Assembly (NCBI RefSeq): GCF_020379485.1
Contig: NC_063444.1
Span: 1,126,652 to 1,190,651 of the forward strand
DNA from: Brassica napus
Taxonomy: Eukaryota > Streptophyta > Magnoliopsida > Brassicales > Brassicaceae
Reading direction: 5' to 3'
DNA length: 64,000 bases
The notes under the pieces were generated by a model. The model was not told where the DNA came from, ran no database searches, and worked only from the letters and a program-made list of their open reading frames with translations. The number at the start of each line of letters is the position of its first letter. Within the stretch, counting starts at the first letter, position 1. This document shows, piece after piece, positions 9,688 to 22,840 of the stretch. Position numbers and translations under genes: made by a program.

Positions 9688-10207
9688 TTGTTCTTCATTG
9701 CAGCTCAACTTTTGTCCATAACCATGACCATGATATGTAATTGGCTAATGCCTATCTATCTTGATGAAGATAAAAAAGTCTTCTATTTTGAATTCGATAA
9801 ATGTTGTTAGCAAATAAAGGCAAATGTATGGAGTCCAAAGTAGGCAAAAGCATCCCTGCCCACTAGAGAAATGGAAGTATGAGTTAAAAAAGCTAAGTTT
9901 TGCTAAGCTTTGTCACGTGCTAATGCTGCTTTAGTAGAATCTGCCAAAGTAGTATCATTAAATCCCGTTTCATCATGTATACCTAATCCACCGTTTCTTT
10001 TCTCCTCTCGCTAAATATTAATACAACTAATAACATGCATGTTAGTTGATTAAAGTAATCAATTGTATTGATGGTGTTATACTACCACGCCTAGCCTCGG
10101 CAAATGCAATCTCTAGAGACTACATATCTTGAAAAAATATCCCATTGTTGAATTAATAATTGTAATCACCTTTAAGTATTTTTTGTCTTTTTCCTTGGTG
10201 TGACATT
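9688..10207. repeat. Dispersed repeat, longest copy
   Basis: Two parts of this block recur elsewhere. Bases 9854-10207 recur directly at 13,491-13,842 with about 90-95% identity by eye. Bases 9688-9855 recur in inverse orientation at 23,654-23,852, more diverged. The two parts meet at CCCTGCCC. The block contains a CACGTG core (GTCACGTGCTAATGC). No open frame is conserved. It may be a non-autonomous transposon, or promoter DNA copied with the neighbouring gene scraps. Confidence 0.8.
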
Positions 10208-13200
10208 TTTTTCCTTTTTCCTGGTTTGCTTTAGGCTTGATTTGTTAGCTTTATAAATAAGAAAAAAATTAAAATCTTTTCTTTTTCTTTTATTTAACAT
10301 TCTTCGATCCATAATCAGATTGGTCAAAAGTCAAAAACATTTGACACAACAAACCTAGTAAAGCATTTGGTTCATATCCGGTTTGATTTATAAACATTGG
10401 CGGTTGAGATTGCTGGTTATCTTCACTTACACGTGTATTCCAAACTATCCAATTTTAAATTGGGCTTCATCGTTATTTGGGCCTAAATGTTTTCGGCTAA
10501 TTAAGGGCCCATAGATATGAAAATGGGGATGATCCACTAGTCCACTTTGAACGTTCTTTCTGAAATTACGTTTTTTTCTGTAATTACGTTTGCTAACTAT
10601 GAAATTGTTAAAAGGACTAGTGATCATTTATAAGTGTGCAAATCACACTTTCCGATTTAAGGGAAGCTGACGTTGACCAATGACCACGGTACTCTTTCCT
10701 TATCTTTGGCTGTTCAATCACACCGAGGCATTACAGCTTTATGATAAAGATGTAACTTCCTTCATTTAATTCCAAGTAGTTTATAACCATTTGTTCAATT
10801 ATTTAATTATTATCCACCATGTCATAATTACTTTATTTTATTTGACATCGTCATAATTACTTTATTAAATTCTCAAATTGTATAAAGAAGAAAATTTTAA
10901 TGTTGATAAAAACAAGCTTTATAGTATTTTGAATAACGAATTAATACTTTAACAAAAAGGACCTTAAAAAAACAGATACAAAACATTCTTTGGGCCTAAT
11001 GATAGAAAACAAACAAGTTTTGACAAAATATGTGATCAAAATAATATATTGAGTCATTGACAAAAAAATATACATATACAAGTGTATATTTAGGTTTTGG
11101 CATGTAATTTCACTCTCATGCGTTCATAAGTGATAGTGAACATGCGATATACCACGTACGCTAGCCCCAAATGGACCCTATTCACTTGTTTTATTGGACC
11201 ACAATATGACTTATCAAAAGGGAGTAAAAATTGACCAATCATTGAAAACTTGGGGACCGATCAATGAAAATGAGCTAATTTTATGTGTATAAATGTGGCA
11301 AGAAGAGAAAAGGAGCTATGTAGGTCACCTTATATGAGATTACAAAATTCACAAGAACAAGTTTATGTTTTAGTTGTGTTAGGATCCTCTCATAAGATGT
11401 CATGGTTGTACGTTGCTATCAGCACCACATAGGTCCATTAATGGCATGTGATGGGAAAAGGCTAGATGATCATAGAGACAAACAGTTATGTGACATCTAA
11501 TATATTTATTACGTCAATATAAATAGCATGTTATGATCATACAAGAATGATTATAGTAAACTGATTATGTTTTATTTAATTTCATTGATACTCAAAATTT
11601 TGAATTATATTTTGTATAAAACAAAAACAAGATGATCTATGTATTGGAAAGAGTCCTCGACTTTTTTTGTCGAACAAATGCAGAGTTTTGTTGAACTTTG
11701 GTTACAAATGTGTGGATCTTATCGTTTAATGTTAGATTTATAGTACAATACTACAATGTGATAGAAACTGATGGTTTACTTTTGCACCCTATAGTCGGTC
11801 AATGTCACGAGTCTAACTTGTCTAAGAGTCGAATTCTCATGTGAGAGATGAATATGTGGACTAATAACTAATAACACCATCGAGAAACAGACAGCATAGT
11901 TAGCATGCGTCATAATATCGAAGGTGTTGGATTCGAGTCGTGTATAGAAGATTGAAGACTTTCGAGTAGTAATTGGGTTGATGAGTAGTATTATAACTTT
12001 GCATTAGAACTTTGTTATTCATAAAAAATTGATCATTACTTGTCTTACAATGTTCAGTTTGTAGTGGTGATGATTCTAATCTCTAAATGAGTTTTCTTGT
12101 TCTCGTCTCGGATGAGTATGCTACTACTTATTCTTCTGTTGCTGTCAAATTAAAATACCTACTTTTCATATAATCGAAATTTAAAATGGAAATGGATACA
12201 TGATATGTAATATTATTACATCTATAAGATGTGCAGTATATTATTTGAAAGAGCAAATATTTTCAAATAAAAGAATAATAATCTTGTCACTTATAGAAGA
12301 CTACTGCAAACAAATCTATTCATTTTGGATTCATTCATAGTAATTCACTTTACGTCGAGAATGGTCCATAGAAGGAAATTGACAAAAGAAATTTGTCTAA
12401 AATGTTTATTAATTAAATTCCGAAAAATTCTTGTTTCGATATTACATATTGGGAAATGAATGACGTCGACCTTTTGTGATGTAAATGCGAGCAGGAATTT
12501 TATATCATTGTTTTTCCAATTTGAAGGAAAGATATAAATAAACAGTGTTTTTTCGTCGCCCTTTGTATAGCTGACCGTATATAATCGTTATTATAAAATT
12601 CTAATATAATTCATGTTTTACGTCTTTGATCGTTGGGTTAAGTCTAGGCCCAGGGACCACAGTGTCTGGGTCCAGCCCAAAAGTAAAGCAGAGTAAGAAA
12701 AAAACGGAAAAGAAAAGCAAAAGGGTATTATTTATGTTCAGTTTTGGAGTTCGGACCATTTGTTTATAGTTTGATGCATTACCTTCATATTTTTGTAAAA
12801 CTGAGATATCCCATCACATTGATTTGGTTATTAATTTTGCATTTATATACCATTTCAGATGGAATGTTCAAGTTTATGATTGATGCAATATATAGTAGAA
12901 TTTATTGCAATAAATGGCAAACCATAATAAATGTGATAAGTTTTCTATACACCAATATTCTAACTCTACAGTTCAAATCTTTTTTTTTTTGTCACTGAAC
13001 TACAGTTTACATCTTTATATGATACATTTTCAGTTCGCGTCACAGTGTTTTCAGCTGGATGTAAAAGGTGCACTGTTGTAATGTGTTGGGGTAAATAAAA
13101 AACCTTAATATATAAAGAAGAGGAAATAATGATTTGGATGGCTGAGACGCATGCCATACATTGTATTATCGCTCTTTACGATTGAATGGTGCACGTTCGA

Positions 13201-13490
13201 GTAGTTTTTTTCTTAGTTATATGTGCATTCACTAAACATTTTTCTAATTACTAGGAATTTTTTATTGTTAGATCACTGGGTTACATTCTAACTTGATACT
13301 CGATCGGTATTCGTGGCTAATTATTTTGTGTTTTATCCTAGCTAGGTATAGTCAAATCATATATATACGAAATTTGATATGATTCTTCTGATATGAAAAA
13401 TAGATTGTTTCACTAGAGTGTAATAAAATAGAAGAAAGTTGAATTCCGTAACTATGTACTGTTTGCATGCATAGAGTATGGCTTATGGGA
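10208..13490. other. Gene-free AT-rich intergenic DNA
   Basis: I see no supported gene in these 3.3 kb. Open frames are short, AT-rich and without recognisable motifs. Motifs of the GGGCCT/GGGCCC type occur around 10,480-10,515 and near 12,645-12,680, as in promoters of growth-related genes, but no transcript unit follows. A weak tRNA-Met-like stretch with a B-box-like GGATTCGAGTC lies at about 11,890-11,945. Confidence 0.6.
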
Positions 13491-13842
13491 CCCTGCCCAC
13501 TAGAGAAATGGAAGTATGAGTTAAAAAGCTAAGTTTCGCTAAGCTTTGTCACGTGCTAATGCTGCTTTAGTAGAATCTGCCAAAGTAGCATCATCAAATC
13601 CCGTTTCATAATGTATACCTAATCCACCGTTTATTTTCTCGTCACTAAATATTAATACTATTAATAACATGCATGTTAGCTGATTAAAGTAATCAATTGT
13701 ATTGATGGTGTAATACTACCACGCCTAGCCTCGGCAAATGCAATCTCTAGACTTTACATATCTTAAAAAATTTCCCATTGTTGAAATAATAATTGTAATC
13801 ACCTTTAAGTATTTTTTTTTCCTTTTTCCTTGGTGTGACATT
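13491..13842. repeat. Dispersed repeat, direct copy of 9854-10207
   Basis: It begins CCCTGCCCACTAGAGAAATG and ends TTCCTTGGTGTGACATT, as the first copy does. The differences are scattered substitutions and 1-2 base gaps. The copies are 3.6 kb apart in the same orientation. Confidence 0.88.
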
Positions 13843-15657
13843 ACCACTTTAATCGAGTTTTCTTTTTGATCTCAGGACCCAACATGTTCCATCTAAATCT
13901 GGTTTTGAGCATGATTTGTTTTAAGAGTTTGTTACCAAATGTTTATAAAAAACTTCAAGTAATTAGTAATCAGAAAAGAGTTGTTTCTTTTTTGTTACAA
14001 AGAAATCATAATTTTTTCTGTCCTGAAACTTTTTTCAAGCATAATTAAATTTGCATAAGTGAATATCCAAAACACTGTCAATGGGAATGACAGATCAATC
14101 TTTACTCTTTGATTTCACATTATCTTAATTACTTCCTTTTATGTGGATCACTCGATTTGACAGCAGAATAAAGGAGAAATGAAAATCAAATGTTAAAAAG
14201 GCATTACAAGTGAGATGTCAGCATCTCTCTGAGTTTTTTACTTTATTAGTATTTTTCTTTTAACATCATAATTAACAAGCACGTTATCTTTGCTTTCTCT
14301 AAAAGGTATCAGAATTTAACTCTGCAGAAACACACTAGTGTTTAAGTACAGCCTGCATAATTGATTACAAAACAAAAAACTTATATGGTTTAATATAGTC
14401 CCTAATCAATTCTCTAATCAATTGGTGATTTATAGGCTCCACTTAAGCTAATCAACAAATGTGAAGATTGACTCGATATATGATATCTTAGATTTAGAAA
14501 CGCATCTAGAATTTGTTTATATTCCGAGTGACAGCTTTGAACTACTACTTGTATCAGAATACTAGTGACCAATATTTTGACATTTCCATAGAAATTTCAC
14601 AAGATATTATCATATCACTCACAATGTGTAAACTCAAATCAAAAAGCTGGAAACCACCAAAGTACTCCACTATTTTTTTTATTTATAATTGCTTGGAGCA
14701 TGTTCAAATTTCATAAAATCATTGGAGTAACTTTTTAAAATATAAAAATTTACTATTCAGTTCTGTTTTGAAGCAGTACTAAAAGGACAAAAGGATATAC
14801 AAAATTTCCAAAATATCGCTTCACTAATTATATTACACTACGAGTAAATAATACTGACAAAAACTTATAATCAAATAATTTGGTTCTTCCATTTTAAGAC
14901 TGTTTTATTATTTAATTTCTTAAGAAATCGAGTGAAATAAAATAGTAGTATTAACTTCTTTAAATGAAAAGATCAAGAGAAAATGAAAGCAGCAAGCCAC
15001 TAAACACCAAAATTTAATTAAATAAACAGATAGAGAAGAAGAAAAATAAGATAAAGTCGCTCTCTTCCTGGTTGTCCTCATCTCACAACACAACACCAGC
15101 TCAAGAGAGCTCATCACTCAGATCTCACATCTTCACTCACACCTCTTTTAAAAAACATTAATAAAATAGCATAAAATGATGATTAAAACATTGATCTCTC
15201 GTCGTTATCTTAAACTTCTTCACCTCCAATAAGAGATTCTGTAACCTTTCTTCCTCTCTCTCTGTTCAAGAACTATCTGACCAAACATACATAAATATGA
15301 ATTAAAAAAAATATATATAATAAAAATGGTGGATCTTTGGGAAACATAAGCTTCAACTTAAAAACACATGCTTCTGGGTCTCGCTTTATCTTCAAGTTTT
15401 CCCGCTCTCTGTTTCATTAACCCAAGAGGTAATAGTACTAAATTTCTATTACAGCAAATATTAAATAATGTCGGAAAAGTTTAATATTTTCTATTACAGC
15501 CACTTAAAACTGTATCTTTCTTTTTACTTCTGCTGTTTTGTGTGTTTTTAAATATCTTTGATGGGGTCTTTGTCTCTCTCTTTCTTTCTTTCTTGAGTTT
15601 ATATCAGATAGAGTGGAGAGAAAGCAAAAGTTGAAGGAAGATTAGAGAGAAGCGATT
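13843..15657. other. Upstream region of the DUF547 gene
   Basis: AT-rich DNA without recognisable genes. The last 300 bases are pyrimidine-rich (TCTCTCTTTCTTTCTTTC at about 15,572-15,594), typical of a plant 5' leader, and run to the start codon at 15,658. Confidence 0.5.
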
Positions 15658-18186
15658 ATGAACACTAGTGGTGTTCGAGCTGCTCTTTCCTCCACGAAAG
15701 CTCCTTCAAAGCATGACACCAATCAAGTAACTTTCTCTTTCTTTCTCTCTCTCTCTCTACCACTTTCCACTTTTGTGAATTTGCTTTCTTGGTGGGTTTT
15801 GTTTAGTTTCTGAAAAAGTTTCTTCCTTTAGATGATGGATACAATCTTGATTATCATTCTTAAGATTCTTGGCTTCAACATTGGACTATTACAAAACCGT
15901 ATCTTTACTTTTTTTTTATTTTCTAGAAAAAGAAAGTTATTATTCTTAGTGAAATTACTGGTCACAGTGAAAGTGATCGATACTCAATTGTTATCTACAA
16001 GTGTCCACTATCAAAGGCTGAGAACAATCTACTGTCTCTTTACAAAACTCAAGTTTTGCTTCTCTTTCCTTTGAGTGTATGAGTAATAATGTTTCGTGGT
16101 ATTCTGAAATCTGCAAAGGAGGATAATAAGAAGAAGAAGATGGAGCCTCAAGGCAATGGAAAACCTCTGGTTAATAGGCGCAAAGCTAACAGAGAAAAGA
16201 AAATGGACTTGCTTCAAGATGTATGATCATTATTACTTTCTTTTGAGTTTAATGATATGATTATGAATTAATGTTTATTGTTGATTAAGGTTGATAAGCT
16301 CAAAAGGAAGCTAAGACATGAGGAGAATGTGCATAGAGCATTGGAGAGAGCCTTCACTAGACCTTTAGGAGCTTTACCTCGTCTCCCCTCTTACCTCCCT
16401 CGTCACGTAAGAACCAAACCATTCACATTATCAAACTCCTTGTTGTTCTTTGTGTGTTGATCTTTTGTTTCTTTAGACATTGGAGCTTTTAGCTGAAGTA
16501 GCTGTTCTTGAAGAGGAAGTAGTTCGGTTAGAGGAACAAGTCGTAAGCTACAGACAAGGACTATACCAAGAAGCTGTCTACATTTCTTCCAAGAAGAATC
16601 TAGAGAGTCCTAATAGTAACAACAACGGTTTAAAGGAGAATTCTCCAATTAGAAACACTAAACACCAGAGATCAAAATCCATGTCCCAACACGAGTTCAA
16701 TTCCATGATCACTCCTCCTAAAAAGCATCATCAACAGTCTCTTAGTTTCAGCAGAAGCGTCTCATCAAGTAGGAAACTCTTCTCATCTGATCAGAGAGTT
16801 GTGGTAAATAGCAAACAAACGAATCAGATTAAGAAGGATAAAGAATCATCACCTGAGAAGAGGCTTGGCAGATTCTTGAAGAAGGAGAAGCCTCTGGTTA
16901 AGCCAGAGGTTGCTGCTGTTCAGGTAGATGATAGATTAGAAGAACAAGACAAAGCGCAGGAGAGTAGTGTCTCCGGATCATCTTCTGAAGCAAACAGAGT
17001 TTCAGAGGATTTGCTGAAGTGCCTTGTGGGTATTATCTTGAGGATTAGCTCGTCCAAGGAGACCGTGTTGGATCCGTATAGCAACTGTTTAGAGTGGAGA
17101 GCAAGAGAGCTTGGTGCGTACAAGAATCTTTGCTCGGTTGATGCTTCTTCAATTGATCTTGGAAGAAGAACCAATGCTTCATTTCTCATCCATCGTCTCA
17201 AGTAAGTAATCTCATTTTAAAACAAATGATTTGAATACTCTAAGCTCATGTTTTTGTGTGTGTTAATGTTCTTATCTCCAGGTTCTTGCTTAATAAGCTT
17301 TCTGTTGTGAATCTAGACGGTCTTAGCCACCAGCAGAAGCTTGCATTTTGGATAAACACTTATAACTCATGCGTGATGAATGTGAGCTTCCTTTGTATGA
17401 TATGTCTTTGTAAAATGTTACAGAGACTGATGTCTTGTTTTTTGATTTACCTTCATAGGCATTCTTGGAGCATGGGATCCCTGGGACACCTGAGATGGTT
17501 GTAGCCTTGATGCAAAAGGTCTAAACTCAAAAAACCAAAATTTAAAACCATTTTGCTTCATTGTATTCATCTTCTTGTTTGTTGTTGTGTTGTGTCTTAG
17601 GCAACAATAGTTGTAGGAGGACACTCACTAAATGCTATAACAATTGAACACTTCATCTTGAGACTTCCATACCACTTGAAGTTTGTAAGTTCCTTTCTTA
17701 TCTTCTTCTCTCTTTGAGTTGTGTGTATGCTAATTTATCATTTTTTTATTCTATTGTAAAAAGACTTGTCCCAAGACTGCAACACATGAAGAGATGAGAG
17801 CTCACCGCACATTTGGTTTGGAATGGTCAGAGCCTCTGGTCACTTTCGCTCTCGCCTGTGGAAGCTGGTCATCTCCTGCTGTAAGGGTATACACAGCAGG
17901 TAATGTAGAGGAAGAGCTAGAAGCTGCAAAGAGAGATTATCTTCAGGCATCAGTTGGGATATCCAAAAAGAACAAACTAATGCTTCCAAAGGTGTTAGAT
18001 TGGTATCTCCTAGACTTTGCAAAAGATTTGGAGTCGTTGCTGGATTGGGTTTGCCTTCAGTTGCCTGATAAGCTCAGAGAAGAAGCTCTAAAGTGCATGG
18101 AGAGAAAGAACAAAGAGTCACTCATGGAGTTGGTTCAAGTAGTACCGTATGACTTCAGTTTCAGGTTGCTGCTATTGCATCAATGA
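15658..18186 (+). CDS. DUF547 protein with N-terminal leucine zipper (MIP1-like)
   Basis: Eight exons (15658-15726, 16119-16220, 16290-16406, 16477-17201, 17282-17381, 17459-17518, 17601-17684, 17764-18186) join in frame to 559 residues. A basic N-terminal region ([20 protein letters not shown]) leads to a coiled-coil/leucine-zipper segment around residues 100-125 ([20 protein letters not shown]). A long Ser/Lys-rich linker follows, and then a C-terminal DUF547 domain ([29 protein letters not shown]). This is the 'ternary complex factor MIP1, leucine-zipper' family of plants. Its biochemical role is unproven; related proteins act as protein-interaction scaffolds. By order it corresponds to Arabidopsis At4g37080. 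All splice sites are GT-AG. The first intron of 392 bases is the longest. Confidence 0.88.
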
Positions 18187-18867
18187 TAAAAAGGTTTGTT
18201 TATGAAAACATTGTATAGATTTGGGTTTGGGAGTGTAAAGTAGAGAGAGCATAAGTTACAATTTGTTGTTATTGGTTGGCTGAGAATATATATATGCATA
18301 TATATAAGTTTGTCTTCTTTTACTATAAAGTGATAGTGATTTATTCAGTGGACTTTTTTTTATCTGTAATGCTAAATATAATGTGTACATCAAATCTTTT
18401 GTTGTTTCTAGAATCGAGTTTTGTCTTATTTGAATTTTTTTTAATTGTCTTTTACCCTTCTTCTGCTGTCGGCACATTCTTGTCTCTTACCATGTAGTTA
18501 AAAAAGTTGAGTTACTTGCTTTTTTTTTTTTGAACAACGAGTTACTTGCTAAGATAAAATAAGCTGTCAACTTTTTTTTCACTCTTAAACTAGTAAAGGA
18601 ATCTACAGTAATAGAGGTATATCTCTGGACCCATCTTCTTCAATCAGTAGTAGTAATCCTGCATGAATGACAAGAAGAAAAGGAAAAAAAAAAAGAAAAA
18701 AAGCTAGATTATTAAATGGGCTTAAAAAAGAAAAAGGCCGAGCCCAAAAGAAACCCATCATAAAGAAGGAGAAGAAGAGAGGAAGTAAGAATCGAAATCT
18801 ATCTGTGTGAATTTGCGGGAGCCGTTAAACCCTAGAAAGCACCACCGGCGAAGAAGAAGAAGGAGAG
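18187..18867. other. Intergenic region with promoter elements of the next gene
   Basis: After the DUF547 stop comes AT-rich 3' flank. From 18,710 the sequence carries TGGGCTT and GAGCCCA motifs. A telo-box-like AAACCCTAG lies at about 18,828, just before the start codon at 18,868. This pairing is common in promoters of plant translation and cell-growth genes, which suggests constitutive expression in dividing tissue. Confidence 0.5.
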
Positions 18868-19957
18868 ATGTCGTCGGATAAGAAAGACCACAATTCAGAT
18901 TCCGACTCCGATGGCCCACCTGAGGAATTCACCCAGGAGCAGGTCTAATTGCCGTCTTCTTTACGGGGGATTAATTAAGCTCAAACAATGCTTAGCTTTT
19001 TAATAAGTTTTTTTTTTTTTTTTTTTTTTTTCTTTGGCTTTGTTTCAGGCGAAGGTGGAAGATGCAGCTTTGAGGAGAATACAGAGAGAGAACAAAGCTA
19101 GGTTTGTGATTCCTTCTCTTCATCATGGAAGGGTAGTCACTTTGATCTTAGTTAAAACTATGTGTAAAAGGTTCTTCCTTTGATAGTTAATTATCACTTT
19201 GATCTTAGTTAAACTATGTCCTGTCCTTTTCATCATAAGCTCTGTTTGTTTCTGTTGAACTTGTGATCTCTAAGCTTTTACTTAGATTGTTCAGTTTGAA
19301 ATGATGTGGATTTTTTGTAAATGACATTGCTTTTCGCTGCTTCTGTAGGGTTGCCCGGGAAAAGAAGGAGAGTCGAAGGCATTTGTTAGAGAAGATAACG
19401 CCAAAGAAGTCACGAAAGATTGAAACTTTCGAAGAAGAGGAGGCCGAGGAAGAAGAAGACCCTGAAGCTCTTGCAAACAAGGGTTTCCTTTCCAAAAACA
19501 TCATTGACTTTCTTGCTCAGCGGGAGAAGTAAATTTAACTCTTTGATCTCTCTTTTTTTTCGTTATGCATACAAAAAGGTCTTAAAGATTGACAATGTCT
19601 TCTCATGTACAGGCAGAAAAACGGTTCTGATTCTGAACAAGAGGAGGCAAACAAACAACACCCAAGAAAGAAAAAGCAAAAGAGCTCAGGGTACTAATTA
19701 ACCATCATCTTATGTCTTCTTACACACTCTAAAACCACTCTTTGGTTTGATCTGAGTCTCTCTCTTGTATGTGCAGTATTGAAACGGTTCTTTACAAGGA
19801 GATTCCACCACCGGAATGCTTGAAAACCGGGTTAGCTTTCTTGAAGAAGCGTAAAGCACAAGTCCCTAGATCTTCTTCAATCCTCAACAACTCTAGCCAA
19901 GCTCTCCGACTCATCACCGGTGCTGCTTCAGCCAATAAACAGCGTCAGAAAAAATGA
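18868..19957 (+). CDS. Small charged protein of unknown function (At4g37090-like)
   Basis: Five exons (18868-18942, 19049-19101, 19349-19528, 19613-19690, 19777-19957) give 188 residues. The protein opens MSSDKKDHNSDSDSDGPPEE, continues with a Lys/Arg/Glu-rich helical region (ALRRIQRENKARVAREKKES), an acidic run (EEEEAEEEEDPEAL) and a basic KKKQKSS patch. It ends with a conserved-looking tail (IPPPECLKTGLAFLKKRKAQ, then SSSILNNSSQALRLI). Composition and basic clusters suggest a nuclear or nucleolar location. I recognise no catalytic domain. The KTGLAFLKKRKAQVPRSS stretch looks most constrained. The intron phases fit throughout. Confidence 0.82.
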
Positions 19958-20326
19958 TAACTCTTTAAAAGATTCAAAATCCTTGTAGGCTTCAATGCCA
20001 TTACATTTTTTTTTGTTTTGGTTAACACATTAAACCAGTTTGCTACTTAAGTTCTACTACATGTATTAGATGTTTTACTATAAAAAAAATTCCATATATA
20101 TTAAAAGGTATAAACACGAATGATGCTCATGCGATCAACTAAAGAATCTGGATGTATATATTGATCTGAATCAGTTTTGTAGTAATTAAAATAAGTGCTA
20201 CATGTTTCTGAATCTTTCTGTAACTCTTGTTTCTCAATTCTCACCCAAACCAAAAACACTAACAAAAGCAGAATCTTTAGATCAATAAGCTTTGTCCATT
20301 TCTACTACCAAACTCTACTAAGTCTC

Positions 20327-22840
20327 TTAGTCCTCTGCATCTTCTTCTTCTTCAACAGTAGGAAGCGAACCTTCTCTGCCAAAACCAGGGTTTAAAAACT
20401 TTGCCACAAACCCCCAAAGCTTGTAAACATCTTCAAAGTTCGTCAAGAAGCTAAGAGAAGCTGTCACAACCTCAAATCTTATAAACCCGTTCCTCCCAGC
20501 TTCACTCGGCAAGTTCAAACCACCACTATCTTCTCTACTCCTCCCTCTATGGCTTCTATGTTTATTATCATCATCCACCACGCGTATGTGACTCAGTATA
20601 CCAATCCCTAAAGATATACCTTCTCTCTCACCCAGTCTCTGAACAATCTCTGGACTAACAAAACCTTTGCTCCTATCTCTAACGTTGAATGCAACCGCTC
20701 CCCCTCTTTCGTATTTGATCTTTGGTCCGTATATCTGCACAAGACTCACGCTCCTCCCTCCTCCTGGTTCAGCCACTTGTAGCTGCAGTAACGACACCAC
20801 AAGCCAGTTAATCAAAAACCTGAGCCTGGTCGTTGTTCTATTGAGACCAAGCATGTTCACATGGTCGATATGTCTGCAAACAATCTCGGTCTCGTTCTCT
20901 CTCCTATCCCATTCATCATCAGCAACCTCCTCATCACTAGTGTGATTGTACTCGTCATCGTAAACACTAGCTAGAGAGGCTTCACCAGGCTCTACTACAC
21001 TATGACTAATACGGTCAACGTTAAACGAAACTCTTCTTCCTTTGCTTGTGTGTTCATCCTCCACACCTAATACCCTGCTTCTACCGCCGTCTCTCCCTCC
21101 TAGCAACCTGAACTCTCCTTCTGTCTCTCGTCTAATCGCGCTCTCTTTGATCTCTGATGAACCATCAGAACTCCTCAAAGGTGCAGTGTTTGTCCCTTTC
21201 TCTGTAACTGACATAACAGCAGCGTCGAACGAGAGGACGTCTCTACCACCATCGTATATAGGATTACTGTAACTCTTTGGTACCACTGGTTTAGGCGAGT
21301 GTTTCTGTTTGGAGAACCAAACCGGTGGCAATGGAGGAGATACAATCTTGTTATGCTGATCAGGGCTTTGACCAAGATCGATCCAGAAGTTCTCAGACGA
21401 CTCATCTTCACTAAACACGGGACTTTTCATCAGCTCTCCAACCGAAACACTCTCAGTCTCTTCGAAAATCGCCGTGCTGGTAGTCCCATCTCTGTCTGAA
21501 GAGATGTTATCTTCTGTTTCAAACACATCGTTCACCTGTGCTGAAGTGTATGCTCCTGAGAAAGCCGGACGACGAGCTTCTTCTTCTGTCTTATCAACTA
21601 ATCCGTCAAGACCATCTACTGAATCACTCAGATAGAGCGGATACTGAGGAATGATCTTCACTATACCTGAACCTGTCTTCCCAGACTGACTCTGAAGAGA
21701 ACCCATCACTGACTTCTTAATCAAAAGACAACCAAACCCCGTCGGATCATGACCAAACACACGGTAGAACGAAGTGATAATAAACTCAGGACGGAACAAC
21801 GACAAACCGAGGGAGTCCATATCTTTAGGACCTAAAGAGCCAGCGTCAAGCAACACATGCCAATGATTCTGCTGAGCCAAAGCCATCCACTGGTAAGAGT
21901 ACTTACCCCCGGTCACCCTCGACTGGGCAGGGAACACGAACAGCCCCACCGCGGAGTCTTTCTTCTTCCGTTTCTTGTAAGACAGCCTCTTCTTCAAATC
22001 GGTCGAACAAAGCTTCAAAGAAGGCCACTTGAACCACGCGTTGTACGCCTTGGCGCCTTTCTCCTTAGCAGTCTGCGCCATCCAGTTAACAGACTGGCTC
22101 TCGTGGTCGAACATTGTCAGAAGACGCTTGTTCGTCTGGAAAGGGTAGGACTCGGCTAGGAGTTTGAAAGCTGAGCCTCTGCTCACGGTGAAGACGAGGC
22201 CGTACTCGCTCTCGGGGATGTTTAAGTAGTCCATGATCCTGGCTCTGATATCGTGCTCCACGGTGGAGCTCTCAGCTCCACCGTAGAGCGCGTGGTTGCT
22301 TAAATTAGCAGTGATCTCGGATAGGCTGAAAGTACACGTGTCCCAATAGTGGAGAGTCTGGACGTAAGAGAAGAGACCAAACCCGCAGTAGTCTAGACAT
22401 ACCTTTGAGCTTGACAAGTGGCTGTACTCGTCAGATCTCAACTGGTCGATTTTGTCTGAAGCTTGGTACTTGGGGTACATGGCGAGGAACTTGGCGAGAG
22501 CTTCGAGGAGGTCGGGGAGGGAGTCTTCTGAGGAGTATACATGGTCGGCTGCTAAAGCGGTGGCGCGTAGGAAGTCACGCTGCGCGTGGAGTCTAGCTAA
22601 GGATCTGGAGCGGCCAACTTGATTCTCTTCTTGGTCGATGGTTTGGGATTTGAGGAGGGACCCGTTCTCGGAGGCTTCCTCTAGAGCTTCCCTGAGCTTG
22701 TCTTCGTAGAGCTTCCGAAGCAAGGCAGCTTCTTTGCTGGCGTTGAGGGAGGAATCGGGGCTTCTTCTTCGGCTGCTTTTGCTCTTGTGTAAGATGAGAG
22801 TGGCGCAGTGGTGGATTTGCTTCCACAGAGAGAAATGCAT
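20327..22840 (-). CDS. PLP-dependent transferase-fold protein, molybdenum-cofactor-sulfurase-like N-terminal type
   Basis: An intronless gene encoding 837 residues. Residues of about 130-400 have the aminotransferase class V (NifS/MoCo sulfurase-like) fold: [59 protein letters not shown], and [20 protein letters not shown] with the PLP-ring aspartate. Where class V enzymes have SFYK carrying the PLP lysine, this protein has TSFYRVFG, with Arg at residue 360. The usual Schiff-base lysine is therefore missing and ordinary PLP chemistry is doubtful. The C-terminal half is acidic and Ser-rich with a conserved end ([20 protein letters not shown], then [14 protein letters not shown]). No MOSC domain is present. 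It corresponds by order to At4g37100. The promoter side carries a GAA run and CT runs at 22,980-23,065. Confidence 0.9.
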   Translation of the reverse strand: MHFSLWKQIHHCATLILHKSKSSRRRSPDSSLNASKEAALLRKLYEDKLREALEEASENGSLLKSQTIDQEENQVGRSRSLARLHAQRDFLRATALAADHVYSSEDSLPDLLEALAKFLAMYPKYQASDKIDQLRSDEYSHLSSSKVCLDYCGFGLFSYVQTLHYWDTCTFSLSEITANLSNHALYGGAESSTVEHDIRARIMDYLNIPESEYGLVFTVSRGSAFKLLAESYPFQTNKRLLTMFDHESQSVNWMAQTAKEKGAKAYNAWFKWPSLKLCSTDLKKRLSYKKRKKKDSAVGLFVFPAQSRVTGGKYSYQWMALAQQNHWHVLLDAGSLGPKDMDSLGLSLFRPEFIITSFYRVFGHDPTGFGCLLIKKSVMGSLQSQSGKTGSGIVKIIPQYPLYLSDSVDGLDGLVDKTEEEARRPAFSGAYTSAQVNDVFETEDNISSDRDGTTSTAIFEETESVSVGELMKSPVFSEDESSENFWIDLGQSPDQHNKIVSPPLPPVWFSKQKHSPKPVVPKSYSNPIYDGGRDVLSFDAAVMSVTEKGTNTAPLRSSDGSSEIKESAIRRETEGEFRLLGGRDGGRSRVLGVEDEHTSKGRRVSFNVDRISHSVVEPGEASLASVYDDEYNHTSDEEVADDEWDRRENETEIVCRHIDHVNMLGLNRTTTRLRFLINWLVVSLLQLQVAEPGGGRSVSLVQIYGPKIKYERGGAVAFNVRDRSKGFVSPEIVQRLGEREGISLGIGILSHIRVVDDDNKHRSHRGRSREDSGGLNLPSEAGRNGFIRFEVVTASLSFLTNFEDVYKLWGFVAKFLNPGFGREGSLPTVEEEEDAED

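Noticed and set aside
20667..22596. Several plus-strand frames of 60-100 codons
   Set aside because: They are antisense shadows of the PLP-fold gene.
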